Origin: Maylandia zebra
Lineage: Eukaryota; Chordata; Actinopteri; Cichliformes; Cichlidae
Assembly (NCBI RefSeq): GCF_041146795.1
Contig: NC_135175.1
Location: forward strand, 27,559,075 to 27,623,074
Direction of reading: 5' to 3'
DNA: 64,000 bases
Shown here: positions 10,383 to 36,520 of the stretch, one piece after another
Position numbering within the stretch: the stretch's first letter is position 1
Layout of the letters: every line of letters begins with the position of its first letter
Position numbers and translations under genes: made by a program
The notes under the pieces: generated by a model
What the model was told of the DNA's origin: nothing
The model's input: the letters and a program-made list of their open reading frames with translations, nothing else
Database searches by the model: none

Positions 10383-11239
10383 TGGCTTTCAATAAGTATC
10401 AGAACAACGTGATCTCAGCCCCTTAGTTCTCATTTACAAGTGTCCTCCATGAAATCCCAAATTCACTCCCCCACAAGGCTGTGGCTGTGTTTACTTCAGG
10501 TCACATTTCTCATTTTGTTTTTTCTGATGAATTACCCACTATTTCCCCAAAGTAATCACATTACATTGTTGTGATCTCAATATCGACCAAAGTAATTGCA
10601 ATTACAATTTTTACTGTCACTGAGCAGCCCTTCATTCAAGTGGATTTTCAAGTCTAGCTCTTCTTTTCTCCTTCTGTGAATACATAAATCCAGAGCTAAA
10701 ATTTAAGCATTTATTAAATGACAAATAATTTCTTATTGTGTTCCTTAAAAAGTATGATCCCTCAGAAAACTGAATAAAATTTACTGCTTACGTACTGAAC
10801 CAATCATTTGTTGTTAGATTTCTTTCCCCCTTCCCCCGTCTGCAGTGGCCTGCGATGCGGCCACGAGCCAGCACAGCATCACATGAAGCTGATTATCCAT
10901 GTAAATCTCCACAACCAAAACAACGCTTTCCTTTTGCACAAATGACTCAAGCGTGATCGCACAGCCCATGAGGCTGGCTGGGACTCGTCTGGATGCCTCG
11001 CCTTCCTATTTTCCCTCTCTGCTTTGTGAGTGGGCGCTGAAAAGAAGGCAACAGTAACAGTAAGTGATGATTTGTTAACAACAGATTAGAGATGTTGCTC
11101 TGGATGTTAGTGAAGGTCGTATTTGAAGAAATGTTTCTCTACGTGTTACCACTTTTGTCTTGTTCAGAAGGAAGTAAGCTGTTTTTGTGTTTTCACTTAA
11201 GGTCACTTTCACGTGGATTCACCTATAAGTTGTGCCACA

Positions 11240-24139
<12,900 letters not shown>

Positions 24140-25003
24140 GAAGACATGAAGCCATTAGTTATACTCAGTTTTACAGCAGCACATATTTCTCTCCCGTTGC
24201 TGTAACAATTTGGGAGGGGGGGTTGGTCTTCATTACAATTCAGTGCTGGATGGACACTGTGAAATGTTTTTATGTGTGAATTAAAAGGCATTTAATTCAG
24301 TTATTGCCTCATTCTTTATTTGCATGTTGATGAGATTCACACTGCAACAAAGAAAGTGTTAAATAAAAGAAAGACAAGCCGCCCACCAGGACAGGACGCT
24401 GGTGACAGATGGAGAGAGCTTATGGACGTTGGCATCCTCGTACCCGGATGACGCCCACAGCATACAGTGGGTACTGCATCTCCACACCACACTGTATCTG
24501 CTTGTTTCTGTCAGTGGGGGGTTTTTTTCCTGTGTAAGTTTGACCTTCTCTATATAGGATGATGTATGTGTAGCGTTTGACAGTAGATGTTTTTACTTTC
24601 ACTTGCTAAAAGTTGCAATACCTTTGAGCGTAAGGCAAAGATGCACAAGCCTGACTAATTAGGAAAAATAATTTCTTGGCCCGTGGGAGTCCACGTGGCC
24701 TTGACAAAAGTGCCGTGAAAGCTGGAAACTACAAAATTGTAATTTCAGTGTTACGTTACTTGAGTGACTTTTAAAACAAAAATTCTTTAGCTAAAAGAAA
24801 AATGAATTTTTGTTTTCTTAATCTATAAATAAATATGTGTATTTGTATTCAAGTCATATCTGACATTTACATTACTCTCAAGCCAAAACACATTAGCGGG
24901 AAACTGTATGTGGCCAACACCAATGAGAAATTTTACCTAACCACATAAAGATTACAGTACCATAACATGTGGAATATTTGTGCTAAAATACTAAAACCAT
25001 TCA

Positions 25004-25352
25004 ATTCATTTTGATTTGTATAGCGCCTTATCACAACCAAAGTCACCTCAAGGTGCTTGATATTGTAAGGTAAAGGTCTTACAATGATAGAGAGAAAACC
25101 CCAACAATTATTGATGACCCCCTATGAGCAAACGCTTGGCAACAGTGGGAAGAAAAAAATACCTTTTAACAGGAAGAAACCTCCAACAGAAGCAGGCTCA
25201 GAGAGGCTTTGCCATCTCCCTTGACCGGTTGGGCATGAGAGAAGGCAAACAGGACCTAAAATGAATTATAACTAATGAATAACTACAATAATAAATGAGG
25301 AGTGGTGTATAAACTCATACTAAGTCAAAGAGAAACACACAGTGCATCATGG
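25004..25352 (+). repeat. Dispersed teleost repeat, copy 1 of 3
   Basis: Landmarks: TTGTATAGCGCCTTATCACA, GTCACCTCAAGGTGCTTGAT, GAGAGAAAACCCCAACAATT, GACCCCCTATGAGCAAACGC, CAGTGGGAAG, TTTTAACAGGAAGAAACCTC, GACCGGTTGGGCATGAGAGA and GTGCATCATGGGAAGC. The same series recurs at 47679-47950 and 52660-52841 in this window. It is the longest of the three. Confidence 0.85.
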
Positions 25353-25403
25353 GAAGCCACACTCTCATTTTAAATAAAGTAAATTTTAATTTAAAAAAAA
25401 AAA

Positions 25404-25424
25404 ATATATATATATATATATATA
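25404..25424. repeat. (AT)n microsatellite
   Basis: Short TA tract after an A-run directly after repeat copy 1. Confidence 0.8.
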
Positions 25425-28127
25425 CAGGAAATGCCCTTAGCTTTAGTGTTTAGTAGCTTGGTCAAAAAAAAAAAACTAAACTAAAAGGAGCATACACACT
25501 CAGGAAACGAACTGAGACAAACCTGAATTGAAAGCAAAAGTTCAAAACTAAAGAATAACAAGTCATAAAAAATAGTCCTCAGCCAGTCATAGTTGAAGTG
25601 CAAAGCAGCCTTGCTTTCATAAAGGAATTTAACCAAATTATAAACATTTGGCAACCAGATGAGTCGAGTCCCTTACTGAAAAGAGACTCAAATTGTTGTG
25701 TTGGGAATCCACCTGCATTTAAAAACGAGACAACAATTATTTGCAAACTTTTGCCACTCTGTCTGAGAATGATTGCAGTCAGTCTGAGTCATACCATAAT
25801 CAATGGAGACACTTTGTCTCTCACCAGGCGAACTCTGTAATCACCTTCTGATTGAAACTGGTTGCCCAGAAGTTGAACGACCAACAAGCTCAACATCTGG
25901 GCAACGCGAGTACTTGTAATCGATGTCTGACGTCTGACATCAAAAATAAAATCGGGTAACCATCAATTTTTCCTACTCATGAGGCCTTTTACTTTAGTGT
26001 GATTGAGCCGCAAAGAATCACTGCATATTTATATTATGTATGTATGTTTACTGTCTGAGCTCCTGATTTCCGGAAAAAAGGCTTGCTCTACACTTGCCAC
26101 ATTAAAATATCTGCAGTCTAGAGGAACCTTCTCTACAAACAAACACACACACACACTCATAGTGAGGTTTAAGTCTAAAGGAGTCAATTGTGCGTATCGA
26201 CAGACAGACCAGAGCACGCTTCACTGCATAGCAAGCACTCGGGGAGTGTTATCATGTGGCTAAGCGCTCTTGATTCTCAATCACCTGAAACTGCAAACAG
26301 CCGTCACATCACATAACAGGAATGCATGTATACACGGAGGTATCCTTCGAAAGATCTAAAAAGATTTCTTGAAATCGCATCTCAGCTAAAAGAAGATGAA
26401 ATAATTAGTGTGTTTATGTTTACTCTTAGTCAGTGTCTTCATCACTTAATGCCGATAACTTGTGACTGCGTTCGCTGTTTCATGTAGAGGCCACCAAGAT
26501 GTGAAGTGATTCTTGGCTTGAAAGAATATATTAAAAGGAAATTCATTTTTTTCTCATCGTCTCTCTGTAGTAATTCAAAAATCAAATGTGTGTTTTTCTC
26601 ACATTTTAAAAACATGTTTCCAAGCCAAAGGTAATGATGCGTCTCCAGCTACAAGGCCTCTCCGCATTAAATGACCTGTTAAATGAGTTGCTATTTGGAT
26701 AATATGAATGAGTGCAAACAAAGGAGTTCTGGGAGGTTTGGAGCACTCAGCTCCTGCATTAGAAAACACTCTCAGGTTTCACAGCACCTTAGCTATTATA
26801 TTTAGGGGAACACTGGATTTAGTCAGATTTCAGCTCTTGTTTGTGAATCTTGCAGAGGTGTGAGATAAGAAATAGGAAAAACTTACAAATAAATCACACA
26901 GCTGTCTGGTTTTGAGCTCTGTGCAGTCTGAGCTACAAATACCCCCATTGTACTGCTGTGTATCCTTATCATAAGACATCAGCACTTGGAGGTAGTTGTT
27001 AACTTATCCCAGCGCTAATGCCCTCCTGCGCTGCCCTGGGAACTCGCAGGCCATTGTCCTTCACCTCCATGCAGAGTTTGGTGAAAGGAGGAAGGGACAA
27101 AAAGCCTTGTAGGGTTCACATGCTGCAGCTTTGTAGCGCTTCGTCGAGGGAACAGAGGTTGGGGATGACCGCAGAAAGTAGGCTACAGGTAAACTGCGAT
27201 CAGTACAAAAGGAACAAAATGGGAATTGTGCATTTGAATGGCCACACATCCCTGCATCTGACATATAAAGCCTGTAGTTAGAAACAGCCAGCTGGATAGA
27301 TTTACATCTCACCAGCACAGCAGATGAGGCATATTTTTTTCCTGATGGCAATTATTTGGCTCTTCTACCATTAGAGGAGAGGTTGACATTTCATGTCTGT
27401 TAAATACACAGCCAGCAGTCTGTTAGACTAGCTCTGCATAGGGAATGGAAGAACACAAACATATGCTAATTTTGATGACAAATAAATAAGATACCAGAAT
27501 TTAACTCACGAAAACCAGAGTACAAGCTTCTCTGTACCATTTTTAGCACATTTAAACACACAAAAAAGCATTTTATATAATAATAATAATAATATGTAGC
27601 CAATAATGCACAGCAGTAAGCATTATGTACATTTAAGCAGCTAAGTCATACACACCTAACATGTTTCTTATTGTGGATGGTGTGTCTTGTGTTTTGGCAG
27701 ACTTAGCTGGGTAGGGTATCTCTGCTAAAGCGTAATTTGTGGTCCTGTACCCCACAACCAATTTGTTGTTTATGAAATCAGACAGCAAGGAGAGGGGTTT
27801 CCACCCACCATTTCCACCCACTACCCAACATATGCTCACATGTAGTCCTCCAAAAACCCAAGTGCACATTGCCAAGTAGGCCAGAATAGGGAAGCGAGTG
27901 ACACCAGACCTTCTTGACCCTCAAGAGTGTTTTTTCCACATTCGCTGTACACTGCCTCCATCAACAACAAAGCTCTCCTCGGGTAGATGGGCTGTACCTG
28001 GACTGCCAGCAGATTGCAAACACACAACCTCCCTAATGAGCAATAGATCCACTTTAGATAGCTACCCTGTGGACCTGGATAAGTGGCAGAACACGGATGA
28101 GCAGAAAATTGTAATTACGGCTAAAAT

Positions 28128-28262
28128 TACAGGCTTTAAAGGTGTTTATTTCTGCTGTAAAGTTGGGTATTTTAACACAGGAGTCAATGGAGCCCGACTC
28201 ACTTTTGAAACCAATGTCAAGTGGCCATTAGATGAATTGCAGTTTTTGGCTCTGCCACACTG
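28128..28262 (+). repeat. Dispersed teleost repeat fragment
   Basis: GTTTATTTCTGCTGTAAAGT, GTCAATGGAGCCCGACTCAC and CAAGTGGCCATTAGATGAAT then TGCAGTTTTTGGC match a repeat common in fish genomes. A shorter related piece lies at about 40300-40350. Confidence 0.6.
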
Positions 28263-30719
28263 TCTTCATTTTATCACACATCAGCTTTGGCTTAACAAAA
28301 AAACAAAAAAGAACAGAAATTTTGTGAAATACAATCATTGCACAACCTTTTGTTTCTGAGAGCTTGATTAGAAAAATATGTTTGAAACTTTAAATTTCAC
28401 TAATTAACACAAAAACCTTGTTATTTCTTTATGCTTGCAGATTCAGCTTTAAAATAAATTATTATGTACTGGACTTTTTACTCTACCCATTTATTATATA
28501 TATGCATAATATTAATTAACAGAATTTGGATCTTAATAAAATACTGCTTCACTTTTACTGACGTGTCTCAGTACACAAATAGAAAGAACATCCTCTCCGC
28601 TTCTGTATTCCACTCAGTGACTGGCTGTCCAGTGTGCTTGATAGATTGACTGCCGCTGACTTTCGTCCAGTCATCAAACTGCGTGCCAGATCCACTTACA
28701 CAACCTGGAGTAGGGAGTGATCCTCATCCTCTTAAACTCTCAAACTCTGCTACAGCTTAAAAAAATCCTTAATGAAGTTATATATGCCATGTCTGATGAA
28801 TGTAAACCTTGCCCAAAGATTGTTTATGCCTCATGGGTTGTTGAGAACCTATTTTACATACACTCAGCATGCTGTGCTGGAAAGACGTTTCCACCTGTCC
28901 TAATCCTAACGCTGCTGGGCTTTGAACTTGGGCTTCATGTGATGTACTAATCCAGCCAAGCATTTTGCTGCCACGAGAGAGCTGGTAATCTCCTCTCTGC
29001 TGAATGTCTGAGTCAGTCTGACTCTGCAGCGTTTGGCACGATGGAATCAGCAGTGAAAGTATTTTAAACAAAGTTTGAAACCCTGGAAAAATGCAGGGGA
29101 GATTTATCTGCTTCAGTGAGATATGAAAGAGGTTTCACCCACTCGAATACAGCAGCCTGCAGACTTTCTACAAGCTCTCAATGAGCTTTGTTCATTGATC
29201 TAAAATCCTCTGTCCTCACCATTCATAAAAACAGAACTGCGTGCACTCAATGTGTTGTGCACGTCAGAGTCTGCAGTGTTGAAGTAACTGAAGTGGAGGG
29301 AAAGCCCCACGTAAACAGAAACCAGTAAAACGTTTTATTTTTTATTTTATAGTTTTCTGGAGAATTTTTATGCACACGTGTGATTCATAGAGAAGCAGAT
29401 TGTGGGTTGTTTGTGTGGGAAAATACTCCACCTCCAACTGAGTTTTGTCTCTGATGCAGAATAACACTTGATGTCAACTGCATTGAATAATGTGGCACGG
29501 GTTCAGTAAACAAATTAAATGAATATGAACCTCATGTTTACCATCACATAATGCAAGAGTCTCACTTGAATCATTTTAAAGTTCCCCATTGTCTGAATGA
29601 GGGTGCACCGGCTCTTTAGACAATAGAGATGCTCTCTGAAACCGGGGAAACCTCACCACAGTATGGGTGAAAAGAGTCCTATTGTCCTATCTTCTATTGT
29701 GCTGCTGGAGTAGCCTGCAAACAGAACACTGTCAGTCTTTGTCTTTGTCCGGATCAGCTGGGCATCCCTGTTTTTTCATGCTCTGCGGAGCCCCATGTGG
29801 CTGCCATGCCCTACATGTCACCGTAATAAAGTTAAGGACACTGCTGTTACAGTTGATAATGGAAAGGCAAATATGTTAGAAGCTCGGCATATGTGTAGCC
29901 CTCAAGCCTTTTTCCCCCCTCAGTATTTACAATGATGTTCTTGTGATTTCATTTGCTGTCTTTAAAAGGCTTAAATGGCTTATTGACACAGTAAGTGCTG
30001 ATTAGCAAATGACTAGCTGTTTATTCTGTGAGTGTATAGTTGTCCCTGTCATTGTCACGAATGCCGATCATTAGTCATCAGTATTGGAAGATGATTTAAA
30101 AAGGGGTGGGAGGGTAAGGAGTTCAGTACTTCGGTAATTTTCAGATAAGCAGATTGACAATACGTATAAAGCACTAAAGCAAAAATAAAGTGCTAAAGTA
30201 CTTAAGATTAGGAAACCACTTGAGAAGCCCCTCTTTTATTTATTGATTCATTCATTTATTTAAATTTTCCATTACTGAATTTAAAAAGACAATCTCAGTC
30301 ATGTAAAAACATGAAGCTGTATTTGAATATAAAAGTGGTAACATAGTAACAAGCCTGTTCAAACAAAGAGTAAAGCTTCTGTTCTCAAATTTATTTTGAG
30401 TTTAAATGAAAAAGTGTTATCAGAAAAACTACATCAGAAGATTTATAAGGAGTATGTATAGTACTTTGAAATTATTTTTCAGTGTGTACAACATGTTATG
30501 CTTTAATAAAAATTAACTGGAAAATTAATTAGAAAAAAAATATATGGGTAAAAAATATATTTTGTTCATAGACTGGGGTAAGAAATACCGTACACACCGG
30601 AATACAAACTTAGTGTAACATAAAATACTATAGTAACAATGTAGCAAATAATAGTTTTCATCCAGTAACCAGAATGAACCAGCTTCTACCTTTTACTGAA
30701 ATTGTTATGTAACAATGCT

Positions 30720-30900
30720 TTCCATTGGCCCGCTTTAAAATTCCAAATTTAAACTGATCACCTGATTGGGTTTCCACCAGCGGGAAGGCAAGGCCGAGGG
30801 GCGGAGCTTTGTGCTGGTCCGGAGATTCGTCAATCTATGTACAGATTGTCGCGCCGCCAACCGGGACCACATAGGAGTACACGTTACTTTTTTGTCTCTA
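30720..30900 (+). promoter_or_regulatory. arhgap21: arhgap21 promoter
   Basis: Local rise in G+C and CpG with inverted CCAAT motifs (ATTGG near 30724 and GATTGGG near 30763), an E2F-like GCGGGAA (30781) and a GC box GGGGCGGAG (30798). No TATA box is evident. It lies about 1.3 kb upstream of the first coding exon, on the side and strand expected for arhgap21. Confidence 0.55.
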
Positions 30901-31040
30901 TTTGGAGAAATTTAACATCGAAGTGAAACACGCAAATGAGTGGAAATGAATGAGGTTTAATTTTCGTCGGGTCTCCCTTACGGAGAAATGTACACTGAAG
31001 GGCGTTTTCCGTATTTTTTCCAGTGTGTTTTTCCTAACAG
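30850..31040 (+). other. arhgap21: Probable arhgap21 5' non-coding exon
   Basis: A donor-like AACAG|GTAGTG at 31040/31041 follows the CpG-bearing promoter, and a strong acceptor follows at 31913. The start and exact donor are inferred. Confidence 0.4.
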
Positions 31041-31926
31041 GTAGTGAGCCTGAGCGCTCAGTCAGTGCAGCTCTGTAAGGAGACTGAATATCCCGCTTTG
31101 TAATCTCTTGACAGCCTTTTTAACCCATCTTTGGCTCGACGGAGGCTTGTCTACTCTCAACAGAAATATGGACTGTGTGTTTTTTTTGGATATTTTTGGG
31201 CGTTATTTTCTGAATTTGTAATAGGTATGGGTTTCTACTTTTTCTCTTTTTTTCAATGTTCGCATTTATGGCAACAACCTGTCGTCCGCCTGGTTAGTAT
31301 TTGGCAACAGGGAACCGTATTCATAGCCACAGGGGACGATTTTGTTGTTTAAAGTAGCCGAAAAATAACAAAAATGTTGCTTTTTCTGCAGCCTTTGTGT
31401 CATGTGTGAGAGAGAGTGAGCAGCGTATAGTATTATACACGGTGGCTGATGTATTGCCTTTACACCGCAGTGGCATACGTGGGGCTTGATGTGCACTTTC
31501 CTCCCCATGGAGTCACGAATAACGCTTTCATTTAACGCGCATATATTTGTGCAGATTATTATTTCAGGTGTGTCTTTAATTAAAAGCATTCGTTTAAAGA
31601 AAACAAACCCACTCCCCCTATGCACCTGCCACCGCTCACTTTTAGCTCTCCCTCAATTGAACTAGAGCTAGATTTTAGACAGGTGCTGACTGATTTCCCA
31701 CTTTGGTATCTGTGTGCTACGATATCACTGTCATATTTCTAATTCTGTAAGAATTTAAGGCGGTATAAAGTCTATTAGAGACGTGTTGTTTTCTATCAAT
31801 AATGATGCAAGGATGTGGCGTTCAGTGGCTGTAGTAATTTTCTAAAGGCTTGCAAAAGTCTGCAAAAGCTTGACTTAGTTTAACTTTTTTTTTTTTTAAT
31901 TATTTGTGCGTAGGTTTGAGCCATTG

Positions 31927-31959
31927 ATGGACATGAAGAAGGAAGACGGTGTGGATTAG
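31927..31959 (+). promoter_or_regulatory. arhgap21 upstream ORF 1
   Basis: ATG to TAG, ten codons, MDMKKEDGVD, in the leader of the start-codon exon. Confidence 0.5.
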
Positions 31960-32045
31960 GATCTTCCCCTACCCATTTTTTCTTTTCTTTTTTCTTTCTT
32001 TCTATCTTTCTTTCTTTGGTTTAATCCCCCCTCCTCTCGTCCTAA

Positions 32046-32090
32046 ATGTGGGCTCTAAAGGACTTCTTCCCCCTCTGCGGCTTGGAATGA
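32046..32090 (+). promoter_or_regulatory. arhgap21 upstream ORF 2
   Basis: ATG to TGA, 14 codons, MWALKDFFPLCGLE, ending one base before the main ATG. Confidence 0.5.
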
Positions 32091-32095
32091 AATGA
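32087..32095 (+). promoter_or_regulatory. Minimal two-codon uORF overlapping the arhgap21 start
   Basis: ATG AAA TGA, whose stop codon overlaps the main ATG (32092-32094) and runs into the second in-frame ATG (32095-32097). Its own ATG overlaps the stop of uORF 2. The three are packed within 52 nt. Confidence 0.55.
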
Positions 32096-32169
32096 TGGCA
32101 GCACGTTGGAGTGATTCACCCCAGGACAATGAGGAGCGTAAACACAGAGCCATAACTCCATGTGGCAAG
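32092..32169 (+). CDS. arhgap21: Rho GTPase-activating protein 21, first coding exon (partial gene)
   Basis: Encodes 26 residues starting MMAARWSDSPQDNEERKHRA, ending in phase 0 at AAG|GTAGGA. The MMA-x-R opening followed by an acidic, polar stretch resembles mammalian ARHGAP21, and gene order and strand (enkur, prtfdc1, arhgap21 all plus) match human. ARHGAP21 is a large Golgi- and junction-associated GAP for Cdc42 and RhoA with PDZ, PH and RhoGAP domains. None of those exons is in this window: the expected next block (FGFTLRHFIVYPPES) does not occur in any frame here. Which teleost duplicate (a or b) this is cannot be told. Confidence 0.75.
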
Positions 32170-34028
32170 GTAGGACTAGCTGCAGGATGGTGGCAGTTGA
32201 TCATATAACTGTTTATTGAGTGCATCAAAGTTCATTAAGGGCATTTTTTTTCCCCTTCCATATGGACCATCTGTTTTTGACACAATGTGAGTTCTGTGCT
32301 GTTGTGCAAGGTGCTTGCATGTGGACTCACTTGTCAGAACTCATCACCTAAAACCTCCAAAGTACCTAACATCATCAGCGCTGTCATATAGAGGTATCAT
32401 CACTTGCACAAAACCTGGGGCAAAATTTCAGAAGAGGGCAAACAAGGGAGTGTGAGCGTAGCGCACAGCACATCTTTCAGTGTTCGGGTTGACAGGGTTC
32501 ATCTTTTTTTCTTCACTCTTGCAACTGTTTAAGTGCACAAAGAGAGTTTTATACTTGCGGCACTAATCTTACTGGGTCCTTTGTGTGTCTGCATGCCAAA
32601 CTCTGATAAATGGCACATTGTGGAGCTCATCCTTTTCCTCTTGTGCGCCAGAGCTTCAGCGGTTACATCATCATAATCATCATCTCGGACCAGCTAGGCT
32701 TGAAGCATGTCATAACAGCATTGGACTGGTGGCATGTTTTGGATTAATCCATCATCAGAAAATGGCAACAGTGCTCTCTCTCTCTCTCTGTTTGTGTGTG
32801 TGTGTGACTCTAATCCTCTTACTGTGTCAGTACTAGCTGTGGATGGAGGACATACATTTTTGGGAATGGAGTAACTCAGCATCCTAGCAGAGCTGGACTG
32901 TTTTTGCAGTGGTTGATGGGGTTAAAAAGGAGGTGCCTGCTAATGCTTTTGGTTTAAAGTGAATCTTAATGAGGCCATCAGGCTGGATTGTCAGCAAACA
33001 TAGTTTATATGTTGTCTGTAAAAACAAACTGCCATGAGGCAAAACCTTTTCCTTGTGTCTCAGCGGTGAAGTTTTCCACTTGCCTGTTTCTGCAATCTAA
33101 TAAATGCTTGCCACAACATCACTTAACTCTCCCACACTGCGGAAAACTCCAATCACCATATCCCAGCAAGCTCCCAGCTTCCTTTTTCACTGGAAGTCCG
33201 ATACTTAGAGCTTTTAATCAGCTGAGAACCACAGCTGATACTCGTAACATGCTCAGGGACAGCCCACTGAATCTGCAGGTTGATACAATTGAAATCTGAC
33301 TCTCCATCACACCTCTGCTTCGCTGCTGAAGCCGTGACTCACCCATGACTCACCCATGAGTCAGTGCCTGTGTTTAACCTGAATATTTGCAGCCCGGGGC
33401 CTGACATATGAGCGAGGCAGGTGTTTTTATCCACCTGATGCCTGCCGCAGACAAACGCCCAATTTTAAAGCTTGGCTGCTTATGAACTGCTGTCTCCTCC
33501 CAGGGGTCTAGTGAGAGTGCTCCCGCTCTTCCTTCTCCAGCTTCCCACCCCCACCTCCATCATCTTGGCTTGTAAATGAGGGAGAATTCAGGGGGTGGGT
33601 TCTCTAAACCTGCCCCCACCAAACCCCATCCTGCTACTGCCAAAGCAATGGCAGCAACTCTGTGATAATTTAGACACAGCTGCCCGGGTCATTAGGAGAA
33701 AAACACCCCACACTGTCTATCCGTCTTATTTGTGTTCTTTTCTTTAGTCGACCTACTGTCACGTTCAGGCTAGCAGGGCAGCTATAAGGCAGCTGAGGCC
33801 CTGAGTTGTTTACATCTCAAAGTTCCAGTAAAAATATATTGAAAAGCAAAAGACTACACTATCTGTGAATGTTGTTTTTTTTACTATGGAGTCAGAGTGT
33901 GTGTCCTAAATAACCTTTTGTTTCAAGAACAAAACACATCAAACCAAAAAGAATATAAGCAGGTTAGCTCTTGGTTGCAGCTCATGTGTGCATGCATTAT
34001 TAAATAATACCATATTAGGTGCTTCTGT

Positions 34029-34120
34029 TATAATAATAATAATAATAATAATGGATTGGATTTATATTGCGCTTTTCAAGGCACCCAAAGCGCTTTACAA
34101 TGCCACTATGTCCTGTGGAC
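34029..34120 (+). repeat. (ATA)n microsatellite plus SINE-tail-like repeat
   Basis: Eight ATA/TAA units run into GGATTTATATTGCGCTTTTC and CACCCAAAGCGCTTTACAAT, an end shared by several teleost repeats (compare the reverse of the SINE at 11968-12263). Related sequence may extend to about 34270. Confidence 0.55.
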
Positions 34121-35333
34121 AGACAAATGAAGCAGTTCTCCACCTGCTGTGGGTTCTGGTTAGACCCTCCAGTTTGTGGTGGATCTCTAGAGCAGAACAG
34201 GGACTACTGTTCAAAGACCATCTGTATCCATCTGTAGAGGGTGAGCCTCACAGTCAGCACATGAGCGTCTCTGGGCATTGACTTACTTTTGCTCCCAACC
34301 TCAATCGTCCACCATAACAAGTTTTTGGCACTACTGTGCTGACTTTTATTCGGACTCAGAGGTTGCTGTCTGGTTATCAACAACCGAACTTTCAAACTAA
34401 GAACGAAGGGGTTGTGCTCTAGACGATTAGTCATGGATGGCCTTGGTTTTCTGGGACACATGAGGCAAAAACAGGAAGAAAGGCTAAAATGGCTTTTTTT
34501 GGTCCACACGATGACTACTACTGGGAAAAACCTTTCTCTCTCCAAAGCCCTTAAATTTCAGTTTCATTGTTACTTTCGGTGAAGAAAGAATTTGGGTTTC
34601 CAAACTAAAGGAGAATGAGAAATTGTTTGTAAAGGATTGGAAACATGTATGAAACTCTCCAGCTCTCCATTGATTGCATCCCTTGTTGAGGAGGAGGAGA
34701 CCAGTGATGGTGCTCTAAGCAGCGGTGATGCTCTCTTTCTTGGACTAAATATAGCCCTTACTAATTCTGTAAACCCCTGCGCTTTTTTTCTTCTTCCTCA
34801 CCCGTCCACATGCTTGTCTTTCACCCGTCCTCTATTCCCGCGTGTTTTCTACGATGCTATATTTAACCCGTGGAAAGACGAATGCTGAGAGGGGAAAAAT
34901 GGAGTCACTGTACTGGAATCGCTGCCTTTTTTCTCCCGAATGCAGTTAAAAGCAGCAAACACGTGAATGTTGGTCAGCACAAGTATCATTTTAGGGTTCA
35001 GGGAATGCGACACTGGTCAGTTTCTGTGGAAATTACAGAAAGAGTCAGGTTTTTTTTTTCCAAACAGATACCCAGCTGGACACGTCTTCAGTGTCACCTC
35101 CCAACCCTAATATGATTTCATGAAAATGAAATATCTAGCTATGGAGTGCAAAGTCTCCAAAGGATCTAACCGTGTTTGGGCCATGATGTTTTATCAGTCA
35201 AAGCAGTGACAAAGGGATGTCGATTTGCATACATCTGAAAAACAAATGTGTCTCGTTGCAGTAGATCAGGCCACTTTTATGTTCTGCAAACAAGGCATTG
35301 ACTTGGACATGACCTGGCTTCTGATTTAGCACA

Positions 35334-35337
<4 letters not shown>

Positions 35338-35380
<43 letters not shown>
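35338..35380. repeat. (CA)n microsatellite
   Basis: About 21 CA units, nearly perfect. Confidence 0.95.
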
Positions 35381-35385
<5 letters not shown>

Positions 35386-36420
35386 GAAGGTGTAATGGGA
35401 ATAACCAGGAGCACGGTCTTTGAAGGGTTTTCCCATTTGAGAACGCCACTTCTCCCTCGCTCTGGTGATCAAACTGAAAGTGGAGTGCATGTGTGTATAT
35501 TTTGGCATCTCTTATCGGAATCAAGCTTCCCAGCTATTTTTTTTTTCCTGGAAAAGACAAAAAAGGAAATCTGCATGCATGCTGCACTCAAATCAAGGTC
35601 ACCCGGGATATGTGTGCATATGTGTGTTGGACCGCACCCGTATCTTTTCCTCTTGTGGAGGGGGTGACATTAACGCTCGGTAAGGCTTCTCCGCTCGGCC
35701 ACACAGGCCGCAGTCACGCTGGACGCTATTTTTCCATTAGTTAGAAGCACAGACAGATGATTGATGGATGTGTAGGGGGGAAACAAATGGGTGGGAGCAG
35801 GAAGCGGGAAGATGAGAGTTTATCCAGTGGAAAAAAAAATACCCCCCTTTCCTCATCTTTTGTTTATTTATTTATTTATTTTTTTGTTGTTGTTGCCAAT
35901 TGGCTCAGTGTCGTAGCCTCTTCTGCCTGGATGCCCCCGCCCCTACGTAAGATTAAGGGAGGGCAGGGGGGTGGTAGGAGTTTGGGTGGTGGTGGTAGTG
36001 GGGGGGTTGCACATGTAGGCAGACAGGCAGAACAGAACCAGTCTAATGCTCAGTGAGCATGATACACTATCCATTACACATGCCCAAGGCACCTCCATCA
36101 ACACTTGCCCCCTATCTGGCTCTCTTTGGCTCCGAGGCATGACATACACTGCTCAGATGTGTGCTCAGTTGATCTGCATAGCACATTTCTTAAGGCGGTA
36201 TTCACACTCCTCCTCCTTCATCCTGTCATATTCTACACCCTGCACGCTTCATGAACCACAGATTATGTAATGCACTGCACTGTGGCTGCTGGTAGATAAT
36301 GAATATGTGGAACACATACATCGAAAAAGAGCAAACATTTCATATGACCTTTTCTTACATTTATTATTTATTTTGGAAGTGAAGCATATACTGTATAGCT
36401 GTTATTCATTAGCAGTGTCT

Positions 36421-36520
36421 GCGTAGGTTCTCAGTCATCCAGGTCATGGTAATCTAATGAGCTTAAAGTTTCTTGAAGATGTTTCACCTCTCATCTGAGA
36501 AACTTCTTCAGTTCAGCGCA
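36421..36520 (+). repeat. Dispersed fish repeat fragment
   Basis: GGTTCTCAGTCATCCAGGTC, TCTAATGAGCTTAAAGTTTC and GATGTTTCACCTCTCATCTG then AGAAACTTCTTCAGTTC follow the order of a common teleost repeat. Confidence 0.6.

Larger units (their letters stand above)
8911..11239. other. enkur-prtfdc1 intergenic region
   Basis: Contains the short enkur 3' UTR, one SINE-like repeat (about 10077-10382) and the likely prtfdc1 promoter/5' UTR in a less AT-rich stretch near 10850-11050. No further coding exon was recognised. Confidence 0.6.
24140..30700. other. prtfdc1-arhgap21 intergenic region
   Basis: AT-rich DNA with the prtfdc1 3' UTR at its left end, one long dispersed repeat (25004-25352), an (AT)n tract, a second repeat fragment (28128-28262) and small simple repeats (ATA)n near 27580. 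The longest open frame (27898-28359, plus) has no recognisable domain and overlaps the repeat, so it is not called as a gene. Confidence 0.6.
31914..32169 (+). other. arhgap21: arhgap21 exon with 5' leader and start codon
   Basis: The acceptor is a 14-nt T-run then ATTATTTGTGCGTAG (ending 31913) and the donor is GGCAAG|GTAGGA. The leader (31914-32091) holds a TTTC/CTTT-rich tract (31975-32020) and three short upstream ORFs, listed separately. Confidence 0.7.

Noticed and set aside
27898-28359. 153-codon open frame in the prtfdc1-arhgap21 gap
   Set aside because: No recognisable domain, its second half overlaps a dispersed repeat, and composition is that of AT-rich non-coding DNA.
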